Assembly: GCA_029263895.1 (NCBI GenBank)
Contig: JARIDO010000011.1
Span: 69,185-133,184, forward strand
DNA: 64,000 nucleotides
Direction of reading: 5' to 3'
DNA from: Sporosarcina sp.
Lineage (GTDB): Bacteria; Bacillota; Bacilli; Bacillales_A; Planococcaceae
Made by a program: the position numbers and the translations under genes. Below the pieces are notes generated by a model, which saw only the letters and a program-made list of their open reading frames with translations, did no database searches and had not been told where the DNA came from. Shown here piece by piece: positions 63,756 through 64,000 of this stretch (position 1 is its first letter; the number at the start of each line of letters is the position of its first letter).

Positions 63756-64000
63756 TTACACATGTTTTTCAACACGAATATGTCCTTTATTTCCATTCGT
63801 TACTTCACCGATGCAATGTGCATCGACGCCTTTATCTTGCAATTCTCTTAGGAAACGATCTGCTTGACCTGCGGAAACAGCAATCAGTAGACCACCAGAC
63901 GTTACAGCATCACACATGATCCATTGCTCGAATTGGTCTAACGTTTCGGAGTAAGACACTATATCAGCGATATGGGCGAAATTATTTTTTGTGCCGCCTG
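63756..64000 (-). CDS. selD: selenide, water dikinase (C-terminal part; 5' end outside window)
   Basis: SelD makes selenophosphate from selenide and ATP. The visible 81 codons end the protein: GGTKNNFAHIADIVSYSETL, IMCDAVTSGGLLIAVSAGQA and a normal C-terminal HCIGEVTNG. The reading frame runs off the right edge. It lies 23 bp before selU, so the two form an operon. Catalytic N-terminal residues cannot be checked. Confidence 0.9.
   Translation of the reverse strand, partial: GGTKNNFAHIADIVSYSETLDQFEQWIMCDAVTSGGLLIAVSAGQADRFLRELQDKGVDAHCIGEVTNGNKGHIRVEKHV

Noticed and set aside
1-64000. CRISPR array, prophage or anti-phage system
   Set aside because: No regularly spaced direct repeats, cas genes, phage structural genes or recognisable defence genes were found on either strand.

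Overview
The window is about 64 kb of low-GC chromosomal DNA from an endospore-forming member of the Bacillales. Three sporulation or germination genes point there directly: a SleL-type LysM/GH18 cortex hydrolase, a CotF-type coat protein and a LytH-type cortex peptidase. Supporting this are an AbrB-family regulator, an S-box (SAM-I) riboswitch, a serine T-box, GAGGAGG-type ribosome binding sites, frequent GTG/TTG starts and many U-tailed intrinsic terminators. The gene content looks most like the Planococcaceae/Caryophanaceae (Sporosarcina-like), but that placement is inference. No prophage, CRISPR array, rRNA or tRNA gene was recognised. A few mobile or decayed remnants lie at 24.2-27.1 kb.

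Layout. 0-5 kb: histidine operon hisZ-G-D-B-A (minus strand, running off the left edge) with a divergent histidinol phosphatase. hisH is absent from its usual place between hisB and hisA. 5-19 kb: argG with ARG-box-like sites, gdhA, sleL, a CotF-like gene, an RluA-type pseudouridine synthase, a TetR plus paired SMR efflux unit with two matching operators, a VLRF1-type release-factor homologue, malic enzyme, a YetF-type membrane protein, and metA under a SAM-I riboswitch. 19-24 kb: coiled-coil, SIMPL and DUF2785 proteins, a GNAT, a YitT transporter-like protein and AbrB. 24-29 kb: an accessory or decayed stretch with a possible structured RNA, an ISL3 transposase remnant ending in a 40-bp perfect palindrome, several small ORFs (one apparently starting at ATC), an ABC-exporter remnant, ypsA and a second orphan RNA candidate. 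29-39 kb: GDPD, a DUF2089/SHOCT-like three-gene unit, a flavoprotein/glutamine-hydrolase pair, thioredoxin, lytH, a DbpA-type helicase and a membrane metallopeptidase with TPRs. 39-43 kb: a T-box with an AGC (Ser) specifier controlling a class V aminotransferase and serA.

43-64 kb: a HAD phosphatase preceded by a pentanucleotide repeat, a large KatE-type catalase, ilvE, a second YetF paralogue, a complete branched-chain amino acid ABC transporter (livJHMGF), an enolase-superfamily epimerase/racemase overlapping a GNAT, a second YitT paralogue, an SLC13-type permease with TrkA-C domains, a small KatA-type catalase, and an RsbQ-like hydrolase (frameshifted in a T7 run) followed by a PAS-GGDEF protein. 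The window ends with selU and the 3' part of selD, the pair that makes 2-selenouridine in tRNA.

The most interesting unit is the RsbQ-like hydrolase with the PAS-GGDEF protein (59.8-61.6 kb). In Bacillus subtilis, RsbQ works with RsbP, a PAS-PP2C phosphatase, to signal energy stress to sigma B. Here a closely similar PAS domain is joined to an apparently active diguanylate cyclase domain, so the same kind of input would feed c-di-GMP. As read, the hydrolase is broken by a one-base shift, which makes its status uncertain. Amino acid supply is the main metabolic theme: histidine, arginine, glutamate, methionine, serine and branched-chain genes all lie here, several with recognisable cis-regulatory elements.
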